Shown in pieces: positions 16,362-24,526 of a DNA stretch of 64,000 bases. Position 1 is the stretch's first letter; each line of letters begins with the position of its first letter. Under the pieces are notes generated by a model that saw only the letters and a program-made list of their open reading frames with translations, searched no databases and had not been told where the DNA came from. The DNA is taken from positions 3,162,001 through 3,226,000 of the forward strand of contig NZ_JBGBPY010000001.1 in the NCBI RefSeq assembly GCF_041107455.1. Reading direction: 5' to 3'. Source of the DNA: Rhodanobacter humi. GTDB taxonomy: Bacteria > Pseudomonadota > Gammaproteobacteria > Xanthomonadales > Rhodanobacteraceae. The translations under genes and the position numbers were made by a program.

Positions 16362-17723
16362 ATGATGCGTGTTCGTGTTCTTGAATTTCTGATGGCCTGC
16401 GCCATCGTCATCGGCATCGGCGTGCTGGCCGCGGTGATCATGCCCGGCAGCGGCCACATCGAGCGTTCGCTGGTGGTCGGCAAGGACATGCGCCAGGTCT
16501 ACGACGTGCTCGCGAATTTCCGCCGCCTGCCCGAGTTCTCGGTGCTGAACTCGTACGATGCGCACGTCAAGTACAACTGGTCTGGCAAGGCCTTCGGCCC
16601 CGGTGCCGAGGTGAGCTGGACCAGCAGCGATCCCCGCGTGGGCAGCGGCTCGCTGACCATCGACAGCGCCACCCCGGATTTCAACAAGGTCGACGGCACC
16701 GCCAAGAGCGCGAAGATCGTGTGGGACCTGGACAACGGCTGGAAGGGCTACGACAAGGCCTTCACCCTCGACCTGGAGCGCCAGGGTAGCCGCAACCAGC
16801 TCACCAACATCACCTGGTCGTATGACGTGAAGTACGGCTGGAACCTGGTGAACCGCTTCGCCAACCTGTACATCCACGGCGATCCCGACTCGTTCATCGA
16901 GTTCGGCCTGAACAGCCTGCAGAACGTGCTGGCCTCGGTGCCGAACGTCAGCTACGGCGACCTGATCCCGTACATCCGCCAGACCGAGCAGACCCCGGTG
17001 CTGCTGGTGCCGGCCTCGATCCAGCGCAAGGACGGCATCGAGGGCCTGGCCGACACCGTCAACAAGGCGGTGGCGCAGATCCAGGCCACGGCGAAGAAGC
17101 TGGGCGTGAACGTCACCGGCCCGCGCATCATCTTCACCACCAACTACGGCGACACCACCTACACCTTCGACGTGGCGATGCCGATCGATTCCAGCACCGT
17201 CAACGTCAACGGCCAGACCCAGCAGCTCACCGCGCCGACACCGCCCGCGCTGGACAGCAGCGCCCCGGCCGACGCCGGCACCGCCGCGACCCCGGCCGCC
17301 CCGGCCGCGCTGAACCCCGGCGACCACGACAAGTTCGGCCGCCTGATCGTCGACGGCGACGTGCGCGCCACCCTGGCGTTCGGCGGCGCCGCGCTGGAAG
17401 GCGTGTGGAACGGTACCGCCGCCGGCGTGCCGCAGACCCGCGACATGCTGAAGGCCTATGCGCTGACCCACGGCTACAAGTTCGACGACGTGGTGAACCG
17501 CATGTACGACATCCTGGCCAAGCCGGAACTGAAGGACGCGCAGGGCAACATCACCAGCTACGCCGAATTCGACGTGTACCTGCCGATCACCAACGCGCCG
17601 GACCAGACTCCGGAGCAGGCCGCCGGCATCAAGCAGCCGACGCTGGAAGTGCAAGGCCCGGCCGCTGCCGGCAGTGCGCCGGCCCCGGCGAGCACCGCCC
17701 CGGCCCCCGCCAGCAGCCACTGA
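16362..17723 (+). CDS. Membrane-anchored SRPBCC / GyrI-like two-domain protein
   Basis: 453 residues. An N-terminal signal anchor (about 8-28) is followed by a polyketide-cyclase-type SRPBCC fold (HIERSLVVGKDMRQVYDVLA to about residue 180). A second half (about 185-430) resembles duplicated GyrI-like effector-binding strands (PVLLVPASIQRKDGIEGLAD, VDGDVRATLAFGGAALEGVW). An Ala/Pro/Ser linker sits near 285-315 and a low-complexity Ala/Pro tail ends the protein. Such proteins are thought to bind hydrophobic ligands; no catalytic residues are evident. A strong terminator follows. Confidence 0.75.
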   Translation: MMRVRVLEFLMACAIVIGIGVLAAVIMPGSGHIERSLVVGKDMRQVYDVLANFRRLPEFSVLNSYDAHVKYNWSGKAFGPGAEVSWTSSDPRVGSGSLTIDSATPDFNKVDGTAKSAKIVWDLDNGWKGYDKAFTLDLERQGSRNQLTNITWSYDVKYGWNLVNRFANLYIHGDPDSFIEFGLNSLQNVLASVPNVSYGDLIPYIRQTEQTPVLLVPASIQRKDGIEGLADTVNKAVAQIQATAKKLGVNVTGPRIIFTTNYGDTTYTFDVAMPIDSSTVNVNGQTQQLTAPTPPALDSSAPADAGTAATPAAPAALNPGDHDKFGRLIVDGDVRATLAFGGAALEGVWNGTAAGVPQTRDMLKAYALTHGYKFDDVVNRMYDILAKPELKDAQGNITSYAEFDVYLPITNAPDQTPEQAAGIKQPTLEVQGPAAAGSAPAPASTAPAPASSH

Positions 17724-17743
17724 GCCCCGCTTCTCGTTTCATC

Positions 17744-17777
17744 GAAAGGCCCTTCTCCGGAAGGGCCTTTCGTTTTT
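17744..17777 (+). terminator. Rho-independent terminator
   Basis: GAAAGGCCCTT pairs with AAGGGCCTTTC around a short ctccgg loop and is followed by GTTTTT. It ends the SRPBCC gene 20 bp after its stop. Confidence 0.9.
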
Positions 17778-17780
17778 ATG

Positions 17781-17848
17781 GCGCACATCCGTGTGCGCCA
17801 CCTTTGCGAGCGTCCTGCGGACGTGCAAAACGGCAGTCCTGCCGTTTT
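17781..17848. repeat. Run of three short perfect hairpins
   Basis: Directly after the terminator are gcgcac-atcc-gtgtgcgc (17781-17798), cgtcc-tgc-ggacg (17811-17823) and aaaacggca-gtcc-tgccgtttt (17827-17848). Loops of ATCC/GTCC type recur. They are non-coding and resemble the cluster at 50885-50994. Confidence 0.5.
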
Positions 17849-17929
17849 GTGCTTGGACCGCTGCCGATGCGCCGGAACCTTCCCGCACGCTTGCGGTACA
17901 TTGCAGGTGATCCCGCCGCCCGCCCATCC

Positions 17930-18871
17930 ATGATCGAGACCGAACGACTCACCCGCCGCTACGGCCAGCTCACCGCGGTGGACGCGCTGAGCATCCGCGC
18001 CGAACCCGGCCAGGTGCTGGGCCTGCTCGGGCCGAACGGCGCCGGCAAGTCCACCGCGATGCGCATGATCGCGGGTTTCCTCGCACCCACCAGCGGCACC
18101 GCGCGGGTCTGCGGGCACGACGTGCAGCGCGCGCCGCTGGCCGCGCGCCGCGCGCTGGGCTACCTGCCCGAGGGCGCGCCCAGCTACGGCGAGATGACGG
18201 TGCGCGAGTTCCTGGTGTTCATCGCGCGCATGCGCAAGCTCACCGCCGAGGTGGGGCACCGCCGCTTCGACGAGGTGGTGGGCTGGCTGCAGCTGGAGGA
18301 CGTGCTGGAGGCCGGCATCGACACGCTGTCCAAGGGGCTGCGCCGGCGCGTGGGGCTGGCCCAGGCGATCCTGCACGATCCGCCGGTGCTGATGCTGGAC
18401 GAGCCCACCGACGGCCTCGATCCCAACCAGAAACACACCGTGCGCCAGCTGATCGACGCGATGGCGCGCGAGCGCACGATCCTGATCTCCACGCACCTGC
18501 TGGAAGAGGTGCATGCGCTGTGCAACCGCGTGGTGATCGTCGCGCGCGGGAAGCTGCTCGCCGACGCCACGCCGGCCGAACTGGAGGCGCGTTCGCGCTA
18601 CCACGGCGCGGTGTCGTTCAGCGCGCCGGGCAGCGGGGTCTCGCAGGAGATGCTGGGCCGGCTGCCGCAGGTGGCTTCGATCGAGGTGGATCCGCTGGAT
18701 GGGCGCATCACCGTGTTTCCGAAGTCGGGCGCCCGCATCCTGGAGCCGGTGGAGCAGCTGCTGCGCGAGCAGGGGCTGGAAGTTTCCGAGATCCAGCTCG
18801 AACGCGGGCGGCTGGACGAGGTGTTCCGCCAGATCACCACCGCGCAGGACGGGGTGGGGGCGAGCGCATGA
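17930..18871 (+). CDS. ABC transporter ATP-binding protein (GldA-like)
   Basis: 313 residues. Walker A is GPNGAGKST (34-42), Walker B is VLMLDEPTDGLDP and the switch histidine lies in ISTHLLEEV. The signature motif reads LSKGLRRR rather than LSGGQ, a common variant in ABC-2 exporters. A C-terminal extension of about 90 residues follows the nucleotide-binding domain. It overlaps the permease gene by ATGA. Upstream, TACATT at 17897-17902 is a possible -10 box. With the next two genes it forms a GldA/GldF/GldG-type set whose substrate is unknown. Confidence 0.9.
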   Translation: MIETERLTRRYGQLTAVDALSIRAEPGQVLGLLGPNGAGKSTAMRMIAGFLAPTSGTARVCGHDVQRAPLAARRALGYLPEGAPSYGEMTVREFLVFIARMRKLTAEVGHRRFDEVVGWLQLEDVLEAGIDTLSKGLRRRVGLAQAILHDPPVLMLDEPTDGLDPNQKHTVRQLIDAMARERTILISTHLLEEVHALCNRVVIVARGKLLADATPAELEARSRYHGAVSFSAPGSGVSQEMLGRLPQVASIEVDPLDGRITVFPKSGARILEPVEQLLREQGLEVSEIQLERGRLDEVFRQITTAQDGVGASA

Positions 18872-19602
18872 GCCCGGTCAACGCGGTGTTGCGGCGCGAG
18901 CTGCGCAGCTTCTTCGTGACGCCGATGGCCTACGTGTTCCTGGTCATCTTCCTGGTGCTGGCGGGCATCCTCACGTTCTACACGGGCGACTTCTACGAAC
19001 GTGGCCAGGCCGACCTGCAGCCGTTCTTCGTGGTGCATCCCTGGCTGTACCTGATCCTGGTGCCCGCGGTGACCATGCGCATGTGGGCGGAGGAGGCCAA
19101 GGGCGGCACGCTGGAGCTTCTGCTGACCCTGCCGCTGACGCTGTGGCAGGCGATGCTCGGGAAGTTCCTCGCCGCCTGGCTGTTCATCGGGCTGGCGCTG
19201 GCGCTGACCTTCCCGATCTGGCTCACCGTGAACTACCTCGGCGCGCCCGACAACGGGGTGGTCTTCGCGGGCTACCTGGGCAGCTGGCTGATGGCCGGCA
19301 GCTTCGTGGCGATCGGCGCCTGCCTGTCCGCGCTGACGCGCAGCCAGGTGGTGGCCTTCGTGCTCACCGCCACGGTGTGCGTGCTGCTGATCCTGGCCGG
19401 CCAGCCGCAGGTGCTGGACTTCTTCTCCGGCGCGCTGCCGCGCCGGCTGATCAATGCGCTGGCCTACCTCAGCATGCTGCGGCACTTCGAGGCGATCGCG
19501 CGCGGTGTGCTCGACCTGCGCGACCTGGCCTACTTCGTGCTCAGCATCGTCGGCTGGCTGATCGCCGGCGTACTGCTGCTCGAACTGAAGCGGGTGCGCT
19601 GA
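18868..19602 (+). CDS. ABC-2 type permease (GldF-like)
   Basis: 244 residues with six hydrophobic helices. The N-terminal LRRELRSFFVTPMAYVFLVI and MRMWAEEAKGGTLELLLTLP are characteristic of GldF/NosY-like permeases. It starts inside the ATPase gene stop (ATGA) and is followed after 2 bp by the GldG-like gene, so all three are cotranslated. Probably forms the membrane channel of the export complex. Confidence 0.88.
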   Translation: MSPVNAVLRRELRSFFVTPMAYVFLVIFLVLAGILTFYTGDFYERGQADLQPFFVVHPWLYLILVPAVTMRMWAEEAKGGTLELLLTLPLTLWQAMLGKFLAAWLFIGLALALTFPIWLTVNYLGAPDNGVVFAGYLGSWLMAGSFVAIGACLSALTRSQVVAFVLTATVCVLLILAGQPQVLDFFSGALPRRLINALAYLSMLRHFEAIARGVLDLRDLAYFVLSIVGWLIAGVLLLELKRVR

Positions 19603-19604
19603 CG

Positions 19605-21518
19605 ATGGGCCGCCTGCGTCTTCCTCCCGTATTCACCACGCCGCTGCGCTGGAACCGGCGCGCCACGCTGTACACGGCGCTGGTACTGCTGACCCTGGTC
19701 ACCGTGTCGCTGATCGTGTCCAGCGGACACTGGTTGCGCACGCGGCGCATCGACCTCACCGCCGACCGGCTGTACACGCTCTCGTCCGGCACGGTGCAAA
19801 TCGTCGACCGCCTGCAGCGGCCGCTGCGCCTCACGCTGTACTTCTCCGAGCACGCCACCCGCGACCTGCCCAAGCTGCGCAGCTACGAGCAGCGCGTGCG
19901 CGACATGCTGCAGGAGATCGCGGCCCGCTCGCACGGGCGCGTGCAGCTCGCGGTGGTCGACCCGGTGCCGTACTCCGACGACGAGGCCAGCGCCGAAGGC
20001 GCGGGGCTCACCCCGGCCAGCGGCGGCAGCAACGGCGAGCGGGTGTTCTTCGGCCTGGCCGGCAGCGTGCTGGCCGGCGGCGCTGACGGCGAGACGGCCG
20101 AGGCCGCACCGGAGCGCGCGCTGGCGATCCCGTTCTTCGATCCGGCGCGCGAATCCTTCCTCGAATACGACATCGCAAAGCTGCTGTACGAGCTCAACCA
20201 GGTCAACAAGCCGCACATCGGCGTGATCAGTTCCCTGCCGGTGGAGGGCAACCCGGTGCTGGGCCAACAGCCATGGGTGGCGATGCAGCAGTTGGCCCAG
20301 CTGTTCGAGGTGAAGACGATCAATCCGGACCGGCTCAAGCAGGTCGGCGCGGACATCCGCGTGCTGCTGCTGATCCATCCCAAGAACCTGCCGACGGACG
20401 CGCTGTACGCGATCGACCAGTACGTGCTGCGCGGTGGCCGCCTGGTGGTGTTCGTCGACCCGGATGCGGAACTGGACGACACGCCGGGCGATCCCGCCAG
20501 CGGCACGCTGCCCGACCACAGCTCGAACCTGCCGCGGCTGTTCGCGGCCTGGGGCGTGCGCTACGACCCGCACGAGGTGGTGCTGGACCGCGCGCACGCA
20601 TTGACCATCGAGCTCAACGGCACCAACGTCAGCCATCCGGCGATGCTGGGGCTGGACGCGCAGCAGCTCAACCACGGCGACGTGGTCACCGCGAGCCTGC
20701 AGCGCATCGACCTGTCCACCGCCGGCCACTTCGACCTCGCCCCGAACGCGAGCGCGCGGTTGATCCCGTTGCTGCAGAGCAGCGCCGATGCCGAGGCGGT
20801 GCCGGCGGTGCGGGTGCTGCAGGCCAGCGACAACCCGGCCCTGCTGCTGCAGGACTACAAGCCGGACAACACCAACTACGTGTTCGCCGCGCGTTTGCGC
20901 GGCAGCTTCGCCAGCGCGTTTCCCGAGCGCGCGAAACAGCCCGGCCACCTGGCGCGCTCGGCCGCCGGCGACGAGGTGATCCTGGTCGCCGACACCGACC
21001 TGCTCAGCGACCGGCTGTGGGTGGAGCCGCAGACCATCCTGGGCCAGGTCATGATGCGGCCGTTCGCCAACAACGGCGAGTTCGTCAGCAACCTGGTGGA
21101 CAACCTCAGCGGTTCCTCGGCGCTGCTGTCGGTCCGCGGCCGTTCCACCTCGCAGCGGCCGTTCACCCGTGTGGAGGCGCTGCGCAACGTGGCCGACCAG
21201 AAATTCCTGCAGAAGGAACAGGAGCTGGAACGCGAGCTGGCCGAAACGCGGCAGCGGCTGGAGGAGCTGCAGCCGGGCAAGGGCGGCCACGGCGGCAACG
21301 TCAGCACCGAGCAGCGGCGCGAGATCGAGCAGTTCCGCCAGCGCCAGCTGGCGATCAACAAGGAGCTGCGCGACGTGCAGCACCAGCTCAACGCCGAGAT
21401 CGACGCGCTGGGCCTGCGCCTGAAGGTGATCAACATCGTGGTGGTGCCCGCGCTGGTGGCGCTGCTGGGCCTGCTGTACGGCTGGCGTCGCACCCGCCGC
21501 AACCGGCGGCGGCCGTGA
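19605..21518 (+). CDS. GldG-like auxiliary ABC transporter protein
   Basis: 637 residues. There is an N-terminal transmembrane helix (about 20-42), then RIDLTADRLYTLSSGTVQIV, the typical opening of GldG/DUF4350-type extracytoplasmic domains, and an internal VLLLIHPKNLPTDALYAIDQ segment. A charged coiled coil (about 525-600) and a C-terminal helix (about 610-630) end in an RRTRRNRRRP tail. These proteins accompany GldA/GldF-type transporters; in Bacteroidetes they belong to gliding machinery, elsewhere their role is unknown. Confidence 0.82.
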   Translation: MGRLRLPPVFTTPLRWNRRATLYTALVLLTLVTVSLIVSSGHWLRTRRIDLTADRLYTLSSGTVQIVDRLQRPLRLTLYFSEHATRDLPKLRSYEQRVRDMLQEIAARSHGRVQLAVVDPVPYSDDEASAEGAGLTPASGGSNGERVFFGLAGSVLAGGADGETAEAAPERALAIPFFDPARESFLEYDIAKLLYELNQVNKPHIGVISSLPVEGNPVLGQQPWVAMQQLAQLFEVKTINPDRLKQVGADIRVLLLIHPKNLPTDALYAIDQYVLRGGRLVVFVDPDAELDDTPGDPASGTLPDHSSNLPRLFAAWGVRYDPHEVVLDRAHALTIELNGTNVSHPAMLGLDAQQLNHGDVVTASLQRIDLSTAGHFDLAPNASARLIPLLQSSADAEAVPAVRVLQASDNPALLLQDYKPDNTNYVFAARLRGSFASAFPERAKQPGHLARSAAGDEVILVADTDLLSDRLWVEPQTILGQVMMRPFANNGEFVSNLVDNLSGSSALLSVRGRSTSQRPFTRVEALRNVADQKFLQKEQELERELAETRQRLEELQPGKGGHGGNVSTEQRREIEQFRQRQLAINKELRDVQHQLNAEIDALGLRLKVINIVVVPALVALLGLLYGWRRTRRNRRRP

Positions 21519-21585
21519 ACATGCCGGCGCCGCGGGCGGCAATCCGCCGCAATGGGCGCGCCACTGCCGGCGCTATGCTGGACTG

Positions 21586-22470
21586 ATGGCGACGTTGCTG
21601 AAATGGATCGTGCCTTGGGAGTTCTCGTGGGTGTTCCTCGCGAGCTTCCTCGTGGCCGGCGTGCTGTACTGGCGCGGCAGCCGGCGCCTGCGCGTGAGTC
21701 GCGCCCGTCGCGCGGCGTTCTGGGTCGGCATGGCGATCATCTGGCTCACGCTGCAGACCTACCTGGATTTCTATGCCGAGCACGAGTTCTTCGTGCACCG
21801 GCTGCAGCAGCTGCTGCTGCACCACCTCACGCCGCTGCTGATCTGCGCCTCGTTCCCCGCCAGCGTGCTGCGCGCGGGCCTGCCGCGGCGCTGGCGCGTG
21901 CGCTGGTTGAAACCGCTGCGGCGCTCGTGGCCGTGGCGCGCCGTCAGCGGCGTGCTGTTCCAGCCGCTGCTGGCCTCGGTGCTGTTCGTGTTCTTCGTGC
22001 TGATCTGGCTGGTGCCGGCCATGCAGACGCTGGCCATGCTGGACTGGCGCGTCTACCGCTTCATGAACTGGACGATGCTGCTCTCGGGCTTCGTCTACTG
22101 GTCGCTGATCCTCGACCACCGGCCGCACCCGCCGGGGCGCATGGGCGCGGGCATGCGCGTGCTGTCGCCCGGCATCACGATGGCGCCGCAGATCCTCGCC
22201 GGCGCGATCGTCACGTTCTCGCGCAGCGACCTCTACCCGATCTTCGAGATCTGCGGGCGCGCGTTCACCTTCAACGTGCTCACCGGCCAGATGATCGGCG
22301 GGGTGATCACCTGGGTGCCGGCGGCGTTGCTGGAATCGATCGGCGGTCTGCTGGCGCTGCGCCAGTGGCTGCGGCTGTCGCGCAGCGGACGCCTGCCGCG
22401 CAAGACCTGGCAGGAACGTGCAGCGGCATCGCAGGCGCGCACCCTGCGCGCGACAGCGAGTGGTGAGTGA
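21586..22470 (+). CDS. CtaG-type cytochrome c oxidase assembly factor
   Basis: 294 residues with about seven transmembrane segments. LTLQTYLDFYAEHEFFVHRL and LLLHHLTPLLI match the caa3_CtaG family, whose histidines may handle copper. CtaG-type proteins help insert Cu into oxidase subunit I in the inner membrane. The convergent SCO and PCu(A)C genes next door support a copper-delivery role. The final codons run into an imperfect inverted repeat. Confidence 0.85.
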   Translation: MATLLKWIVPWEFSWVFLASFLVAGVLYWRGSRRLRVSRARRAAFWVGMAIIWLTLQTYLDFYAEHEFFVHRLQQLLLHHLTPLLICASFPASVLRAGLPRRWRVRWLKPLRRSWPWRAVSGVLFQPLLASVLFVFFVLIWLVPAMQTLAMLDWRVYRFMNWTMLLSGFVYWSLILDHRPHPPGRMGAGMRVLSPGITMAPQILAGAIVTFSRSDLYPIFEICGRAFTFNVLTGQMIGGVITWVPAALLESIGGLLALRQWLRLSRSGRLPRKTWQERAAASQARTLRATASGE

Positions 22471-22527
22471 AGAGGAGCGACGAGATAGGGCAAGCTTGAG
22501 AAACAGCGGACTCTGCTCCTCACTCAC
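22463..22527. repeat. Imperfect inverted repeat between convergent genes
   Basis: gtgagtgaagaggagc pairs with gctcctcactcac across a 36-nt loop, followed by more cactcac words up to about 22550. It lies between the convergent ctaG-like and PCu(A)C genes and overlaps the ctaG-like stop. It could act as a bidirectional terminator, but there is no T-run. Confidence 0.4.
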
Positions 22528-22578
22528 TTCTCACTCCTGTTCACTCACTCCCTTCTTCCCGGCGCGCTCCCGCCATGG

Positions 22579-23028
22579 CTAGCCCCGGTCGTCCAGCGCG
22601 TTCGCCGGACGGGCGATGAAATCCACCGGCAGCGTGGAGCCGTCGTCGAACTTCAGCGTGATGCGCACGGTGTCGCCGGGCCGCACCGGCTGTTTCGCGT
22701 CCATCAGCATCAGGTGGTAGCCGCCGGGTGCGAGTACCTGTGTGCCGTGGGCGGGGATCGCCAGCGCGTCGACCATCGTCATGCGGCTCACGCCGCCCGC
22801 GCGCGAACTTTCATGCAGCATCGCCTCGCCGTAGGCGGGGCTGCCGGCAGCGGTCAGCGCGACCGGCATGTCGCCGTCGTTGCGCAGCACGACGTAGGCG
22901 CCGGCCGGCAGCGTGCCGGGCAGCACGCGGATCCAGGCGTGGCTCGCGGTCACGTGCCCGGTGGCGGCATGCGCGAGGCCGGCGACGAGCAGGCCGGCGA
23001 GCAGCAGCGGCAGGACGATGTGCTTCAT
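22579..23028 (-). CDS. Periplasmic copper chaperone PCu(A)C
   Basis: 149 residues with a signal peptide ending LAHAA. The copper-binding pattern H-X10-M-X21-H-X-M is exact: His72, Met83, His105 and Met107. PCu(A)C proteins deliver Cu(I) to the CuA site of cytochrome oxidase together with SCO proteins. The start overlaps the SCO stop by ATGA, confirming a joint operon. Confidence 0.93.
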   Translation of the reverse strand: MKHIVLPLLLAGLLVAGLAHAATGHVTASHAWIRVLPGTLPAGAYVVLRNDGDMPVALTAAGSPAYGEAMLHESSRAGGVSRMTMVDALAIPAHGTQVLAPGGYHLMLMDAKQPVRPGDTVRITLKFDDGSTLPVDFIARPANALDDRG

Positions 23029-23639
23029 GCGGAAGTCCCCGTGCCCAGCAGCAGCTGCAGGTCGTGCACCAGGTCGTCCTGCGGCGTGCCGGGTGTGGAG
23101 AGCACGCGGGCGCGGCCGTCGCGGTCGAACACGTAGATCGCCGAGCTGTGGGTGACCTCGTAGTTGCCGTCCTTGCCGGAAGGTTCGCGGGTGAACGCCG
23201 AGCGGTAGCGCTTGCTCAGCGCCTCGATCGCGCGCGGGCTGCCGGTGAGACCCACTGCGCGCTTGTCGAAGGCGTTGACGTAGGCGTGCAGCACCGCCGG
23301 CGTGTCACGCGCGGGGTCGACGCTGACGAACAAGATACGCACCCCGTCGCCCGGCTTGCCCAGCTTCTGCAGCGCCACGTGCAGCTGGGCCAGGGTCAGC
23401 GGGCACACGTCGGGGCAGTGCGTGTAGCCGAAGTACAGCAGCAGCACCTTGCCGCGGTAATCCGCGGCGCTCACCGCCTTGCCGTTGTCGTCGGTGAGCT
23501 GGAATTGCAGATCCGGCATGTGCCCGCTGATGTTGGTCAGCTTGAACGGCAGCGCGTCGCGATGGCAGCCGGCCAGCAGCAGGGCGCCGGTCAGCGGCAG
23601 CAGGAGCAGGGCGAGACGCAGGAGGCGCGGGAACTTCAT
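23025..23639 (-). CDS. SCO1/SenC family copper/thiol protein
   Basis: 204 residues with a lipoprotein-type signal (LLLAGC, Cys25). The thioredoxin fold has CPDVC (Cys75, Cys79) preceded by YFGYTH and a distal histidine in VTHSSAIYVFD, the three copper ligands of SCO proteins. It matures the CuA centre of oxidase on the outer face of the inner membrane. First gene of a two-gene unit with PCu(A)C and convergent with the ctaG-like gene. Confidence 0.93.
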   Translation of the reverse strand: MKFPRLLRLALLLLPLTGALLLAGCHRDALPFKLTNISGHMPDLQFQLTDDNGKAVSAADYRGKVLLLYFGYTHCPDVCPLTLAQLHVALQKLGKPGDGVRILFVSVDPARDTPAVLHAYVNAFDKRAVGLTGSPRAIEALSKRYRSAFTREPSGKDGNYEVTHSSAIYVFDRDGRARVLSTPGTPQDDLVHDLQLLLGTGTSA

Positions 23640-23706
23640 GCGAGAATCCGTGGACTGCAAGCGTCCAAGCATACGCTGCGCGACCACCTGTTTCCGGAGT
23701 CCGGCC

Positions 23707-24087
23707 ATGCTGCGACAAACTGTCCGATCCTCCTCTGGCCTGCTCGTCGGCCTCGCCGGCGCCAGCGCGGTGCTGCTCGGTGCGTTCGGCGCGCACGCCT
23801 TGCGCGGCGTACTCGATCCCGCCCATCGCGAGCTGTGGCACACCGCGGTGGAATACCACGCGTGGCATGCGCTGGCGCTGGTGCTCGCGGTGGGGCTCGG
23901 CGCGGGGCGCGCCGGCCGTTGTGCAGTGATCGCGTTCGCCTGCGGCATCGTGCTGTTCTGCGGCAGCCTGTACGCGCTGGCCCTGGGCGCGCCGCGCTGG
24001 ACCGGCATCGTCACGCCGTTCGGCGGCGTGGCGTTCGTGGTCGGCTGGATCGCGCTGGGTATGGCGCTGCGTCGGGGCAAGGACTGA
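23707..24087 (+). CDS. DUF423 family membrane protein
   Basis: 126 residues and four hydrophobic segments. GASAVLLGAFGAHALRG and the closing GGVAFVVGWIALG are standard DUF423 (YgdD-like) features. Inner-membrane protein of unknown function. The ATG at 23707 has GGAG upstream. Divergent from the SCO gene. Confidence 0.85.
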   Translation: MLRQTVRSSSGLLVGLAGASAVLLGAFGAHALRGVLDPAHRELWHTAVEYHAWHALALVLAVGLGAGRAGRCAVIAFACGIVLFCGSLYALALGAPRWTGIVTPFGGVAFVVGWIALGMALRRGKD

Positions 24088-24137
24088 CGCGAGCACGGCG
24101 TCACGCGCGTGTCATGCCGGGGCGCGAGCATGTCTGC

Positions 24138-24500
24138 ATGCATGCCGTCGCGCCCTCGTCCCCGCGCTCCTGGTGGCCTGCCCTCGGCCTGTGGGCGGGC
24201 CTGCTGGCGATCGTGTCGGGCGGCTTCGGCCTGGCGCATCCGCCGTCGGGCTCGGGGCAGTTGATGCGCTGGCACGATGCCGGCCACGACTGGCTGCTGG
24301 CCGCCGACGACGAAGCCGACCAGCTGAGCGTGTACGACGCGGCCGACGGCCGCCTGCTGCACCGGCTCGACGCCCGCACGGTGGGTGACATCGCCACCCT
24401 GGCCAGGCGCGACGGGCGCCTGTACGTGGTGGGCGACGACGGGACGCGCAGCGAACTCCGCTTGCCGCAACTGACGGTGGCGATGTCCGGCACGCGTTGA
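24138..24500 (+). CDS. Small membrane-anchored protein, unknown
   Basis: About 120 residues (an ATG at 24114 would add eight). One N-terminal helix (SWWPALGLWAGLLAIVSGG) is followed by a soluble domain of about 85 residues with repeated short strands (YDAADGRLLHRLDARTVGDI, GRLYVVGDDGTRSEL) that look like beta-propeller blades. No family recognised. It follows the DUF423 gene by about 50 bp and may be cotranscribed. Confidence 0.5.
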   Translation: MHAVAPSSPRSWWPALGLWAGLLAIVSGGFGLAHPPSGSGQLMRWHDAGHDWLLAADDEADQLSVYDAADGRLLHRLDARTVGDIATLARRDGRLYVVGDDGTRSELRLPQLTVAMSGTR

Positions 24501-24526
24501 GCGGGCGTGCCGGGCATGCCGCCGCA

